Origin: Campylorhamphus procurvoides
Lineage: Eukaryota > Chordata > Aves > Passeriformes > Dendrocolaptidae
Direction of reading: 5' to 3'
NCBI GenBank assembly: GCA_013396655.1
Contig: WBMV01003161.1
Coordinates: forward strand, 2,974,059 to 3,038,058
Length of the DNA stretch: 64,000 nt
Both the position numbers and the translations under genes were made by a program. Under the pieces are notes generated by a model. It did no database searches and was not told where the DNA came from. It saw only the letters and a program-made list of their open reading frames with translations. Numbering within the stretch: the first letter of the stretch is position 1; each line of letters begins with the position of its first letter. Shown piece after piece: positions 11,967-24,658 of the stretch.

Positions 11967-14900
11967 CACCTCAACACACAAACCAAGCAAACACCAAAAT
12001 CGCACATGGGAGAATTTCACTATTTCAACTTACCAAGTGTGAGAAACACATAAATAATAAAGGATCTTTCCACCATGATATTAGAGTCATTTAAGGACAT
12101 AAATTCAAGAATATCTATACACTACAGAAGCTGCTGTTGGACCAGTCAAATGTGGTGGGTAGAAGAGTGATCTGATATTTGGATTCACTTTTACAACCAG
12201 TGCACTAAGGCAACAGACTTCGGAAAATATGAGTGCAATGCAAGACTAAACCAAACAAAACGCCTCACATAATTCACAGCTAAGACTCTGCCAGCACTTC
12301 ACCAGGTGAATGAAATTAGCAACCTGACAATTAGCAAAAGGAATAAATCCCCATAAAAAGCAAGCAGAAAAGAATTCTCGACTGCATAAATACAAATTCT
12401 TGGCTGCATATACTTGCTGTTGTTACCAATGCAAAATGTTTACCCATTTGTCTACGGCATATGAAACTCAACTCAATATGAAAACAAATCACTGAAGGTC
12501 TTGGCAGATTAGTAAACGTCAGATCAAATTAGACCTTCTCCTAGACTATGTAGGGGCTGTACAAATTTATCAGAGTCTCACAGATTCTCTGCTCTCTTGA
12601 CATGAATAGGTCAGAACAGCCCAGAGACAAAAGGCTGCGAGATCAGAAGACTGAAAAAGCACAGTTTTGGAAGGGCCCTTAGTGTCAGGCTTTTTTTTAC
12701 CATTTACCATTAAACTCATTCACAGAGAAATAGTTCTGTAGATGGATAATGCCTGAGGAGATAGGAGGCAGCAAGAGAAATAGCAGCTTTCTCTTCTCCA
12801 AGGCTCTCCCTGGGAGACAGGAGCCAGGCAGCCCACCTCCCAGGCTCAAAACCTCTGCTGTGGCGTGCAAATACAGCAGGGATGTTTCAGATCACTCACA
12901 GAAAACTAGAGTTGAACCAAGCGTTATACAGTAGGGACACATCCCTCAAGCTTTGCTGTCAGAAGATTCTACAGAAGGAAGGTAAAGCCTTTGGGCTCCA
13001 GCAGCTTTACTTCCACCTTACAAAGGACATAATTAGGATGAGTGAATGAGGAAGCACAAAGTTTACTCTGAACTGTGCTGGCTCTCCCACCATCACACAA
13101 GCACGGGAGAGCTGCCAGTGATGCTGCAGCAGGGAATGGCAGAGCACCCTGACCACAGCCCAGGGATCCTTGCAGGCCAACCAGTCCTTACCCAACTCAG
13201 GTGTCTTTGTAATCCACAGACCATGACAAAAGCACTGCTGGGAAGTGCACAGGGCACACCAGCAAATGACAGCATCACTATTTCAAGGCTGGGGTAACGT
13301 CTCTCAGACTCAGCAGCCCAGCTGGCAGTAAGGTTTGGACATGCAAATACATCAGCTCCTTCTCTCTGATGAAGAAAAATGACTTTTCTTCTTCCCCAAC
13401 ACATTTCTGCCATGTATCCTGTCCTGAGCCAGGGACAGGCATAGCAGCACTAACACCACTCAGCACCACCACCCACCCCTCTGCTCAGCACCCTCACACC
13501 CTGCCTACACTGCTGCAAGCTCAAGCATCTATAGCAAAATTCCCAGCATCTGTGAGTGTTCCAGAAGGATTTACAGCTTTTGCTCACCTCGTCACACCTC
13601 CTCTCCTTTCCCTAGAGCTCGATTCTTTCACTGATGCTGCCCCGATGCTTCAGGGTTTTGGGGGACGCTTCCCCAAGAAGCTCCTCTCTCATTTTCCATG
13701 CATTCAGGAGCACTCCCCTGTGGCTTCAGTCAGGGCTATAAATGCAGAGCTTTCCCATCAGTCACCTGAGAATCATTTGCATTGCCCAACAAGGTGATTG
13801 GGGGTGGGTGACTGACATTTATCACCAGCCCTTTCAAAGCAAAGAACAAAATCTGCCCAACCACTCCCACCATGGCCCTTTGACCATTGCCATCACATGC
13901 AGGTGCAAGGTAATAAGAGAGAACAAGTTAAGGCTGAGTTCAGTAAGGTATTTGAGACCCTGCTTAGGTCTGGGATCCACAGGTTTTCCCAATTCCATGA
14001 GCTCTATCCAATGCCCATGGACAGGATGGTACATACTCTGCTCCTGCACCAAGCCACAAGCAACAGGAGCCTTTGAATTTAGGAATTCACTGAATGCATG
14101 CCCAGAATGATCCTTGCTGGGACAATCTGTGCCATGAGAGCCCTTCAGATACAGACTTCCCCTATTTACATCACATGTATCAGGAGTTAATGACTCCCAA
14201 GTATATTAAATGTTTGGGTTTTTTTAAATCATGGTACAACTAGTTCCAAAAAACAAGGAAGTATCCACAACTTGATTTCTCATTAAGAAAATACAATTAT
14301 AAACAAGAAACTAGTTACTCACTACAGATACCAGAGCACACACTGTTTACAAAAACAATTGTTATGTTTCTGTATGGCAGGATCATCTTGTGCTTTTTAT
14401 TTAAGGAACACAATGGTAAAGAACACAGAACCATTACTACACGGAAAGCAGCCATGCTTGGAGGGTTACTTTGCCTTTTGAAAGGGAAATCAGGAGCATA
14501 ATAATGTTTTATTGTTATTCTTTCAAAATACACAAGTGCACAATATATTGCTTAAAAACAATTTCTTGTAAACAACTTTAATAGTAAAAGCAAACAATAC
14601 CTCAAGTAATAAAATTATTTTATATCCTGAAAGATCAATTATTATTTTGGCTTTTTGATATGAAACTGAATAAACTATTTATTAGAGCTCAAATCATTTA
14701 GGAACTATAACCACAAGGATCTAAAAGTAAAGAAGAATCCATGGCAAGAAACCAGAACTGTAACATAAATATTTAAGGTTTCAATGCAGCAAAGAACACA
14801 CAGCTTCTCAGCTACACAGGGAGAGTGTGAGAGCACTGCCCTTTCTGACAGCCACCTAAAAACAGCCAGGGCAAGAATTTTATCATTTCACAGAAACAAG

Positions 14901-17466
14901 AAATTCAAAAGGATTTTTTTTTCTCAGAAAAAAAAAAGTTACCCAACAACTTTCCTGATAAAACCTGCAGCTTGTAAACCCAATTTCCAAAAACATAAGC
15001 CTGAGCCAAAGCTGACAATGGCACTGAGTGTGCAGACAAGCACTGCAAGCTGGGCTGACTGAGGGGCAGCCCTGCCCCGACAGCCCTCAGAGCAGGAACT
15101 CCATTAGAGACAAACCCAATCCCCTCAAGCTCTCAGGATGGTTCTGAAGGATGGGGAGAGGGAGCCAACAAAGAGCTGCAGCAGCTGCTCAGGGGATGCA
15201 CCTTTCAAAACTCCTTCCAGACTCACTCGCTGTTACTCAAGCCTCTTCCTTGAGTCTTGGGGAGAAGACAAAACCTGCCCTGGGATTCAGTTATGCCACG
15301 CAAGCCTGGCACTCCTTACCTGCTGTCTGCTCTCCCTCCCTCCCTGTTTTGGGATCCCCAGGCAGAGACAGATGAGCTGCTGGCAGAGGGTGCGACCGCA
15401 GGCGCTCCTCTGCTTCATACCTGAGCATGGGACACTGAGCATGCTCCTGCTTCTTCCCCAGCCAGGTTTCAGGGAAATAAAGAAAAAAGCTTCCTTGACA
15501 GAAGATTAGAGATGTCCCAGCAGTGGATGAGCTTTATCTTGGATCCATTTCAAAGCATTTCCACTCAAAAGGGGATAAAGCTGTGAGCAAAGCACATGCA
15601 GCCGTAGCTTGTTTCAGCAACTGACTCTGAATCAACCCATACGAACAAAAAAATCCTTTACAGCAAAACACAGGAGATCTGGTCCTATTTTGGGTGCTGA
15701 CAAAACACACCTGCATGTTTGGTTGTGCCTCAGCTTCACAACTATAAGGAGCAGCTGTGAGGGCCTGGTTTATTCCTTCTTTTGCTTTCCTTCCCTGTAG
15801 TCCATTTGAATAATGTACAGCCTTTTACAAGGCATTTTTACAATACCTAAGACAACAGGACCTTGACCTCTATTATAGCTGCTAAATAGTATCACGTTGC
15901 CTGCATCACTGTAAACCCAGAACTTGGGCAAATAAGGAACAGCTCCCACGTGACTGTCAAAAAAAAGTCTCCTCTAGTAACCAAACAGTGCCAGCAATAC
16001 AACCAAAGCTGCTGGAGCAGAGATGTGAAACCTTACAGATCAGAAAGGGAAATGGGCAGAAGGACGAAAAAGGCAGCCTGCTTTCCCACAGCTGGAAGTG
16101 CACAGTTGGTGCAGGGACTACTGCTTCCCTGGAGTCGAAGGCTGCCAGAAATCTTGCATCAGAATCCAACCCAATTTCCATACAGCCTCCTTATGTCATC
16201 CTCACTCCAGCACAGAAAGCCACACTTGGCCGAACAGCTGCTGCTCTCCCAGCTGGAAGACTTGCTCTGCCCATTGCCCGGCAGGATCCCCACAACACAT
16301 CCATGTTGCACCTCAGGTGAAAATCCTAAATCTGCCAACTTTTTATAAATGTACTATCTATGGCACACACTGGTGCCAATCTGGCCAGACGGCTGGGATG
16401 AGGACCAAGGCTCCTGCAGTGCCCGTGTGGTGGCTGGCATCCCTGCCGGCCGGCTGGGGCAGAACTGGCACGTTGGTGTGCGTGTCCAGCACAGAAATAA
16501 CTGATTTGAACATATCTGCCTTGTAAATTGTGCCATTTCCCCAGGTCTTCCCAATCTCCAAATATGCCCTTTTAACTGAGCTGGGTCTCAGCTGGAGTAG
16601 AGGCAGCTCAGTCTCATTGAAAGTAGGCAACTGAAGTGCAGTGTTACCAGCACCCCAGCCCAGGGGACCCAGGCAGAAGCTCTCAGCATGAGCACAAGGA
16701 ACACAGGTGTGATCCCACCCTCTTCTTCCTTCAAGTCTCTCCTAGTGCTCATAGGAGCTGTGGTATCATGCTGGCTCACTTTGAAATTTAGCACGTTAGA
16801 CTACCTGAAAAGACAAGAGGAGGTTGGCCTGGAGGATGGCGTGGTGGAGGAGAGGGTTAACCCTGAGCAGGAGCCACACACCTTTCCCAGGGGTCAGGAT
16901 CTCTGTTACCACAGGGCACTGCTGGGCAGTGATGATAAGAATGGAGGATCCAGTGGTACCAGGCAGCCTCATGCTTTACCATGGAGCAGGGAGGGATCAA
17001 TGTCCAGCTCATGAAACCCACAAAACTCAAAGATGTTCAGGTGAAATTGCAGGGTCTTTCCTTACAAAGGTCCAGCAAAGTAGCCATACCACTCTCCACC
17101 ATAAGGGCTTTGGTCTCCTGCTGCACAAGGACTTGCTTTCAGGACCACAGCATAGCCTGAGACACCCAACAGGACAGTCCATGCTGTGATGACAAGGCCA
17201 CCCAGAGCTGGGCATGTCACCTGAGACAGGAAAACGAGGAACCTCCAGGCATCCCAAACAACAAAGGTGTAGTGCAACTCTAGCATTTACAACCTTGACA
17301 TCAACAGCTTGCCAAGAGCAAAATTCATGTTTTCCCAAAGAAGCTATTTTCACTTCTCCAGGATTTCGCCTTTAAAAGTCAAACAGTGCAGTGAATAAAG
17401 TTTTATCAAGTGCAGCAGAAAATAAACTTCAAAATATAATCGTATGCACTTGTACTAGGAGCTTTC

Positions 17467-17483
17467 GAACAGCCAGGCTGTTC
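17467..17483. repeat. 17-bp perfect palindrome
   Basis: GAACAGCC and GGCTGTTC are perfect inverted 8-bp arms around a single A. It could form a small cruciform or be a dimeric protein site, but nothing else nearby supports a function. Confidence 0.8.
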
Positions 17484-18199
17484 AGCACACCAGAGTGCTG
17501 CAACCTCCCTGGTCCCAATACACTCAGTTCTGAGTAAATACAGCACTGAACTTCTCCTTAACAACTTCAATGCTGCCAGCACTGATGATTTTCACACATA
17601 TCTGATGGTTTTCTTAAAAAAACTCAGCTCCTGGAGTCCTGCGATAAAGTAGAAACATGCACTTTAATTAGGTAAAAGGCTTTTAGATCATCATTTTTGC
17701 CCAGGGAATGAGAAAAACGAACCTTTACACTACAAAACTAGAAAAATCCTGAGCAAAGGACCCTTCAACAGTTATCACTGCTTTAAATCTCGGGGGGAGT
17801 GGGCACTAAATAAGATAAATTCTTTTTTTTGAGCTTATCTCACAAGTTGCATGAACATCTAAGTTGTTGTTTGCTTGGGCTTTTTTCCCCCAGAAATTCG
17901 TACTGGGAGTAATTCTGAGCAGTGAATAAATTCAAGTTAACTATGTGCTCTCTACCACTACTTCAACAATAGGAAACAGGCTGACACTCACAGAACAAAT
18001 TCCTAATTACACCTTTAGTTCTTTCTGTCACTATGGAGTGATCTGTCTTGAAAATAATGAAATAAAAAATTGAACACAACCCAAAGAGCTGCAAATGCAC
18101 AAGCAAAAGGCTCCATGTTCCACTATTGGATCTTCTCCTCACCTATCCCCTAATTTTTGAAGTGAGACTCCCACTGGAAGCCAACATAGTGTTGCCTGG

Positions 18200-19060
18200 T
18201 GGTGCCTGCCAACTCTGAGCCACCCCAGGAACAGAAGCTCTTCAACCTTATTGCTGAGGACACAGACCTGCAAGATGCTCTGACAGCCAGGGGCCATCCC
18301 TGTGGTACCAGAGAGGTCACGAAGGGTCTCCTGTCCCCAGCCCAGATGGCTCTGCTGCAGGGAGAGGGGGAGGTGGCACGGCAGGAGGGAGTGCCAGTGC
18401 AGGTGAGCCCCAGGTCAGCTCACCATGGTGCTGCTGAGCCTCTTAGTTTGTAAGAGGTTTTTGTGGAAGTCAGAGGGGCCAGTTCTGCCGATGCTCTGAG
18501 CAGATGCCACCTCAGCGAAGCCACCACCGCTCCCAGGGGAGCGGCCTCAAGGCTGCTCCAAGCTGTGCTGGACTCAGATCACCACTGGATGACGCCCATT
18601 TGCTGCTCTCCCACCATTTATTGGGCGGTTGTGTGGGAGCAAAAACCCTGCCCACAGCTCAGGATGAACTTTCCACCCTCCTGCTCTTCTTGACCTGAGA
18701 CCCTTGAGGACCACAGAAACAAGGTCAACTGCAGCTCTCCTCTCCTGTGTGGCTGCAGGCAGGAAAGGACAGAAGCTCCTCCATCATCTCATGATCCACA
18801 TTTGAACTGCCTCCAGTGCTGCAGGAGAGTCTGGGAGAGGTGGTTTTGGAACCTCCTCCTCCCGGCGACAGGACTGCCGAGCCTCCCGCTACCCAAGTCT
18901 GCCACTCCTCCAGCGACAGCCGGATTCTTCCCACAGCAGAAGGTGGCTCCGAGCGCTCCGTGTCCTCACGTCCTCCGAGTGCTCCATGTCCTTGCGTCAA
19001 CTCTTCACCCTGCCTCATTAAGATGTTCCTCCCCACTGCCCCCTCCTTGCTGTTAACCTC
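18200..19060. other. GC-richer patch with a CpG cluster, no gene proven
   Basis: This patch is visibly richer in G+C than its AT-rich flanks. By hand I count 12 CpG dinucleotides between 18863 and 18996, against very few in the neighbouring kilobases. It is too short for a standard CpG island call. Open frames occur on both strands (+ 18199-18453, + 18816-19190, - 18725-19144), but none has a recognised domain. One + strand splice-like pair brackets 18341-18402 (pyrimidine-rich ...ctcctgtccccag acceptor, GTGAGC donor). It might be an unrecognised exon, a minor promoter or simply GC-rich spacer. Confidence 0.4.
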
Positions 19061-22000
19061 AGCAAGCACTAATGGGCTCCTTTGCAAATCCAGTGCACAT
19101 CCCGTGGAGCTCGGCAGGCTTGAAACGCTCATATTTTCATACATATACAGAAAAGCAAGTTTTATTCTAAATAGAAGTGGCAGCTTCTAATTTAAGACTG
19201 TATCATTTGACTGCTAGGCACAACAAAAGCCACCTATTGCCCACGTAGGCAGTCAGTCTGCTCTAATGGCAACTCAATGTGGAATTGCAAATAAAGACGA
19301 CTGATCCTGCACTCAGAGAGTGCATGGGCTCACTTTGCCCCTAACTCCTTTTGTGGGGTTCACTCCCCAGCAGCCCAGATGTATTTTTATGGATGAAATT
19401 CCACTCACTCCATTAATGCCATCAACCAGTCACTGAGAGCAAGAATTCCATTAAATTATTTTATCCGCAGTCAGACTGCCCGTGGGGCAGGGATGAGAGA
19501 GCAGGCAGAGGGGAGGCGGCCAGGAATCAGAATCCCACATGATCCCAGACACATACAGGGCTTCTCCACTGCTTTTTAGAAATGCTTGCAGTCTTCTTTA
19601 TATACACATACATCTATTTACATATGCATATACATATGAAGGTTTAAATCATGCACATTGCCACTGAAGGGAGTATCAAGTGTCCTGTGTGCATGTCACC
19701 AGCAGTCCAAGGAAAGCTCCGACAGCCACACACACATAGTCACAACTGCTCCCCAGGCAGGACTGGGACCTGCTGAAATGCAGGAAACCAAAGCTTCCCA
19801 CTTCCAGGCACAGGACCCCAAACTGAACCATGCACAACTTCACTCCACCAGGAAACATCCCCACCACATAGATCCTGAGCATGATGCACACAGCTTGATC
19901 CACTTTATTTTTCAACCTGCTGAATTGCTAGAATATGTTTAGCTGTTATACACAGACCCCAGATCCATAATCCCACCCTCAACAGCTGTTACATTCACTG
20001 TGGTATTTACAGCAGATGTTATGGCTCTGTAAAAAGGTAAAACAATTGAGACTTCCAAAATTGAGACTAGGGGGGCGAAGCAGAGCCCAGACCCTGGATC
20101 CAGCTGCAGCCAGGTTTGGAGAACCAGCCATGGATGCACCAACTCATGTGGTAAAGAGCCACATCACAGCCTACAGCAGCTTAAGGAAGTTTCAAGTGTT
20201 ACCATTGCAGCATTAAAAAGCTGTCAGCTTCCTGTGAGAAAAGCAGCAGAGGCTGAAATTCAGTGTTTAAAGGATGATTAAATGTAAGTGACTTAAATTA
20301 TACATTCCAGTTTCTGGAACTGACACCATTTAAAACACACCATCTATTCCCTATTTCCTCTGACACTGATTACTACCCACTAAAAGATGAGCATTTTCTT
20401 ACAGGCACTCAAGTACCAAACTAGGGATTTATGAATTGGAGATAATTAAAAGGTTTTACATTACAAATAGAATAAAACATTTACATTCCATGGGTCACCT
20501 GAGAACACTTAAAGAGTCAAAATGGACATTTTATACCTGAAAACCTGCCTGCTCTCTATCAAGGCTGCTAATTGAGGCACAAGAAGCTCGGAGCTATTTT
20601 ACAGCAGATTCACAATCAAACATTTGCTGAGCTTCTGGACAACCTGAGACAGACTCGGGACCCATCGTTAATTCTCCCACATGGAGCTCTGTAAGCTGAA
20701 GCTCCATTAAGCTGACACAAATAAATTGCCTGTTTCTCCTTGATAAATACACAGAGAGACTTGCAAGCCGTTACCTTTCAGACTTCAAAGACAAGGAGCT
20801 GTAGGATTTTCTTGGCTAGCAATGATGGCACTTTACCAGGAGCAAGAAGCAGCACAAGTGCTCACCTAAGGCCAGGAGAACTGGGAGAGACTCCTCCCCA
20901 TCCACCCAGAGCACCCACAGCCCCTCTCAGAGGCCAGTTTGGTCAGCCCCTGTTGGTCCAAACTTAGGATCTTGTGCAGGATGCCCAGTGACAACACACA
21001 TGAAGGAATTAACACCTGTCAATAAGATAACAGATGCTGAAATTGCACATGGGCATCTCAGTGACTTCAAAGAAGGTCTTTTAATCATGATTTTTCCTCC
21101 TTCTCTGAAATTTTCAAGCCAGAAAAAGCAGTATCGATCTCACTGCCTGGTAGAAATAAGATAGGGACTAATTGAGCACAGAAATCTCAGGGAAGGAGTC
21201 TCCAAGGAGTCTTTGATTTGAACAAGGACCCTTACAAAATGTCAGAAGAAAGAGAAAAACAAGAGGGGAAAAAAAGAAAAAAAGGCTAATCCTGAATCTT
21301 CCCTGTCAGCTTGCTTTTCCCTGCACTCACAGGAGTGCTGAGCATTGCAGACTCAAAACAGAAGGGGCTCCAAGATACTGAGATAAGAGCTGTGGCTGCA
21401 AGCATAAGACAGAGGGATAGGAGAGGCAGTGGGAATGCAGCAAATAAACAGTGACTCATGACACTCAGCAAACAAACAACACTGTAACAGTTTTTGCAAT
21501 TGTAATTCAAACCAAAATAAACAAGAATGACAGTGCAGCACAAGGAATGGGAGGATAACAGTGATGGGAAGGGAGTGTGGGGACTCAACCACGTTCACAT
21601 CTCCTGCTCTCACAGCATCCCAAATGAGCAGCTTCAGAAAGAAACAGAGGAAAGGAAAGATGTATGGGACAGCAGCAACTTCTTGTGATCTACACCCGTG
21701 CTTGAAGTTTTCATGACTGCACTGAGAGCAGAATTTATATCCCAAAGCCATGCAATGGCCTACAACACTGCTACTGGTTTTGACCCCTGGCCTCTGAAAG
21801 CAACTCTAGCAACAGAAATAAAAAGTCCAACTTGGAGGGTTAATGAGTGAAATAGACCTTGTAGGGTGGGTGGATGGACAGAAGGCAACTGAGTGGGGGA
21901 GAAATCACACCATTCACGAGAGGCACTGGTTTAACTTCTCTGCAAATCCTCCAGTCAAGCATGTTGACAATTTCTTTTGCTCTTGCTTCGTTACCTCCTA

Positions 22001-22369
22001 GTGAGAAACTCTCCCCCAGTCGGCACCTTAAATATTTTTTCAGGCAAATCAAGGTATTTTTCCCCAGTGGGAACTAAAAGCTGGAGATCATTCTTTTTAC
22101 AGAAATCTTTTATGCATCAGAAAATGCGCTGCCTGCACTCAAGCTTATATTTCCAAATACAACTCCTTCAGCTAATCCTCTCTGGCCTCATTTGCCGAGT
22201 CTCCCATCTGTGTGATTCACCTCCAGACTTGCAAGTGTGACTATTCTCCTCCTGCCTTGCACTGCCCAGCACCCCTCCACGCAGCAGGAAGCAATTACCA
22301 GCCCTGTCTTACACACAGAGCTTCTGTAATGATGACTCAGAGAGAGATCTGACTCCTTTCCTCAAACCT
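19061..22369. other. Non-coding stretch, no gene recognised
   Basis: AT-rich, low-repeat sequence. At 19190-19480 and 20400-20640 the text is free of simple repeats and holds TAAT-type motifs (for example ccattaatgcc and gctgctaattgagg), so it could be conserved non-coding DNA. An alternating purine/pyrimidine stretch at 19599-19638 is listed separately. No coding sequence is recognised. Confidence 0.65.
19599..19638. repeat. Alternating TA/CA-rich low-complexity tract
   Basis: About 40 bp of mostly alternating purine-pyrimidine steps (tatatacacatacat, then acatatgcatatacatatg). A degenerate dinucleotide repeat. Confidence 0.7.
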
Positions 22370-22985
22370 CTGGACACTGTTGGCTTGTTTGAGCTGGCCA
22401 TCCACACCAGCCCCCATCACCATGTACCACCATGCCCACTGTACTCACTCATTTAGCTCCTGCTCCCTCAAAGCCACCTCCACACCCTCCTCTTCCCTAC
22501 ACCTCATTCTGCTGGTGCCCCATTCATTTCGTTGTTCACCAAGACAATCCAAATTCTGCTCCCAAGCCTCAGTCATATCAGTAGCACTCATCTCACAATA
22601 ATAAGTTATCCCATTAACGTTGGACAGATTTGCCTATTTTTTTTCCTAAGTCACCTTTTCTCTTGGACCCTATCCTCCTTCTCCTCCCTGCTGTGTTCAA
22701 AGTGCTCTGCAACTTTTTTGAGGAACCAAGGTCAGATTCTCTGATCATTTTCTGTGTCTTCCCTTCTCCTCCCTTTGGAGGTCTGGAGTGGGCTTTGCTG
22801 TGCTCCTCCTCTTTCCCCACCACATCCCTGGGGATCAATGGAATCACCAATGATTGCAGAGGAAGCACAGAGCACATCCACCTACTGTGACCCCTTCATC
22901 TCTCCAGCCTTGTTCTCATCCTCTATTCCTTTCCTCACACATTCCACTTTTTTTTTTTTCCCTTTTTTTTGGAAGAACTTTCCCC
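22370..22985. other. Pyrimidine-rich block, nature unknown
   Basis: About 600 bp in which the + strand is strongly C- and T-rich, against the A/C-rich trend of the window. The 60-base lines starting at 22441 and 22921 hold 45 and 48 pyrimidines by hand count. It ends in T12 (22948-22959) and T8 (22963-22970) runs. Lysine/arginine-rich open frames on the minus strand (22614-22877) follow from the purine-rich complement and are not recognisable proteins. It could be an old mobile element in reverse orientation or simple pyrimidine drift. Confidence 0.4.
22948..22970. repeat. T12-CCC-T8 homopolymer pair
   Basis: Twelve T, three C, eight T. It closes the pyrimidine-rich block. Confidence 0.9.
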
Positions 22986-23888
22986 AATTTGGCAGCCCTC
23001 AAGTAAATGATTTTTCCACTAGAGGGCACAAAGACAATTTTTCCTAAATAGAAACTGATGTCAGGATTAATAAAATAATTACTAACATTTCACCAAAGGT
23101 GTATCAAACTTCAATAAATGAGCGCGTAACAAATTAAAATGTAGTTTCAGCTCCCCAGGTACTACACAACCACCAAATGCCTTTAACATGTTGAGACTGA
23201 AAACCTAAAAGCCTCAAAGTGACACTGCTCTAACAAGATCACTTATACAACTCTAAGCACTTTACCCTGTGATTTCTATGCTCCCCACAATTTCTCATTA
23301 GGCACAGGCCACAGTACTAACACAGCAACGGTGACAGAAAATCCATCCTAGTATTTTCTAAGTTTAACTTAACCAAATTTAGCTTCAAATCAATGAACTT
23401 TTTTATGCTTTTGTTTCTTAAGGCAAAAGAGGCTTCATACCAGCAAAGATCTTCTGTTTGCAGGTACTTTTAGATTATGATAAGTCACCTCCTGACCTGT
23501 CTTGGATAAACTAAAGAGATTTTTTGCCTTTAAGGCTCTTGTACTCAAAAAAGCTCTTCCAGCTTTAAACTTTCTCTTGTAAATTTGTTACAGGTTGCAT
23601 CTATAACAGAGACAACACTTACGAGGAATATGTCCATAAAAACCTATACACTCCATGGGAAAGCAATCAAGTCAAACATTTGGTTCACAAACCTGACAAG
23701 TGAGTGACAGTGATAATTTCAGGGCACAGTGGCCCTCAGGGTTGCTCAGCCTCCCCAGCCCCACCAACCCCTCCAGGCACAGCCCAGCTTGCCCAGACCT
23801 ACCTTGCCGAGTCCTGTACTCCTGCCAGCCCGCTCTGTCGGGGCTGAGGGGATGCCCAAGTGCCCGGCAGCCCACCCGTGTGTGGGTG

Positions 23889-23915
23889 CCCACGCCCACA
23901 CTCCCCTCCATCCCC
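23889..23915 (-). other. Predicted G-quadruplex motif
   Basis: On the minus strand four G runs (4, 4, 3 and 3) are separated by loops of 5, 5 and 3 bases. On + they appear as CCC 23889-23891, CCC 23895-23897, CCCC 23903-23906 and CCCC 23912-23915. This meets the usual G3+N1-7 rule. Two more CCC runs lie just upstream at 23871-23877. Folding in the cell is not shown. Confidence 0.7.
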
Positions 23916-24641
23916 GGCTGTCCCTCGATGTGCTCCAGCCCCAGGGCAGCAAGGTTTGCCTTCTGCCTCCCACTGCCTGTGGATTCCCACTGACTGGAGC
24001 GTTTGGCTTGAACAGGAGTCAGCCCAGAGACTTTGGCTAATGGAAGAAGAGAGACAATAGCAATACGCAGGTGCTTCCTCCCATTTAAAGTGTTTACTTG
24101 TGCAGCTTAACACAGTGACGCTATTGTGAATTAGATCTGCATGCTGGTTTACAGAGTTCAAAAGGTAGCACGTAACAAAAGGAATCCCAAAATACTGCTT
24201 ATTAAATTAGAGTATTTTTTTTCTTTCCTTTTAAAGTCTGCTTCCTTTGCCAATGCCAAGTAAGAGGGTTTTTCCAACCATACAATAACAGCCATTTCAA
24301 ATGGGAAATGATACATACTGTACCAAAACAAAACCCCAATTCTAACACAAAAGCGAGGAGTTTATCAGTGTATCTCCACTGCCTATGCAGCAGGCTCCTG
24401 TGGCATGGAAAGGAGAACTCCATCAGCCAGCACTGAAGGCTGAGCTCAAGAGCAGTGCACGTGCTCTGAGAAAAATCAAAAAGATCAAGGGGGGATGGGA
24501 GGGTATAGCTAAGTCACAACACAGAACTAAGGAAAACATCAGTCCAAAAGAGGAACAAAGGCGTATTTGTTTTATGAGATAAAGCAAGCGATTCAACTGT
24601 ATTCCACAGTAAATCATTTGGCTTAGGACTGAAACAGGGAA

Positions 24642-24658
24642 GGGGGGGGGGAAAAAAA
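24642..24658. repeat. G10 then A7 homopolymers
   Basis: Ten consecutive G followed by seven A. Hard to sequence accurately, so the run lengths may be wrong. Confidence 0.85.

Larger units (their letters stand above)
8151..18199. other. Non-coding stretch, no gene recognised
   Basis: Ten kb with no recognisable exon or RNA gene. It contains an A15 run, an (AAT)n-like patch near 10589-10618, a 17-bp palindrome and a candidate regulatory block, listed separately. Open frames at 9709-10126, 13369-13797 and 15950-16526 overlap in several frames and lack protein-family patterns. Confidence 0.65.

Noticed and set aside
15947..15952. CACGTG E-boxes here and at 24458, 27870, 31688 and 33080 region
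   Set aside because: Six-base motifs are expected many times in 64 kb. Only the 8-bp TCACGTGA at 27869 is mentioned, as part of another observation.
18341..18402. Plus-strand acceptor/donor-like pair enclosing 62 bp
   Set aside because: The signals are reasonable, but the strand is opposite to the inferred transcription and the peptide is unknown. Kept only as a remark on the GC-rich patch.
22614..22877. Lys/Arg-rich minus-strand frame that looks like a nuclear protein segment
   Set aside because: The basic composition follows directly from the purine-rich strand of the pyrimidine block.
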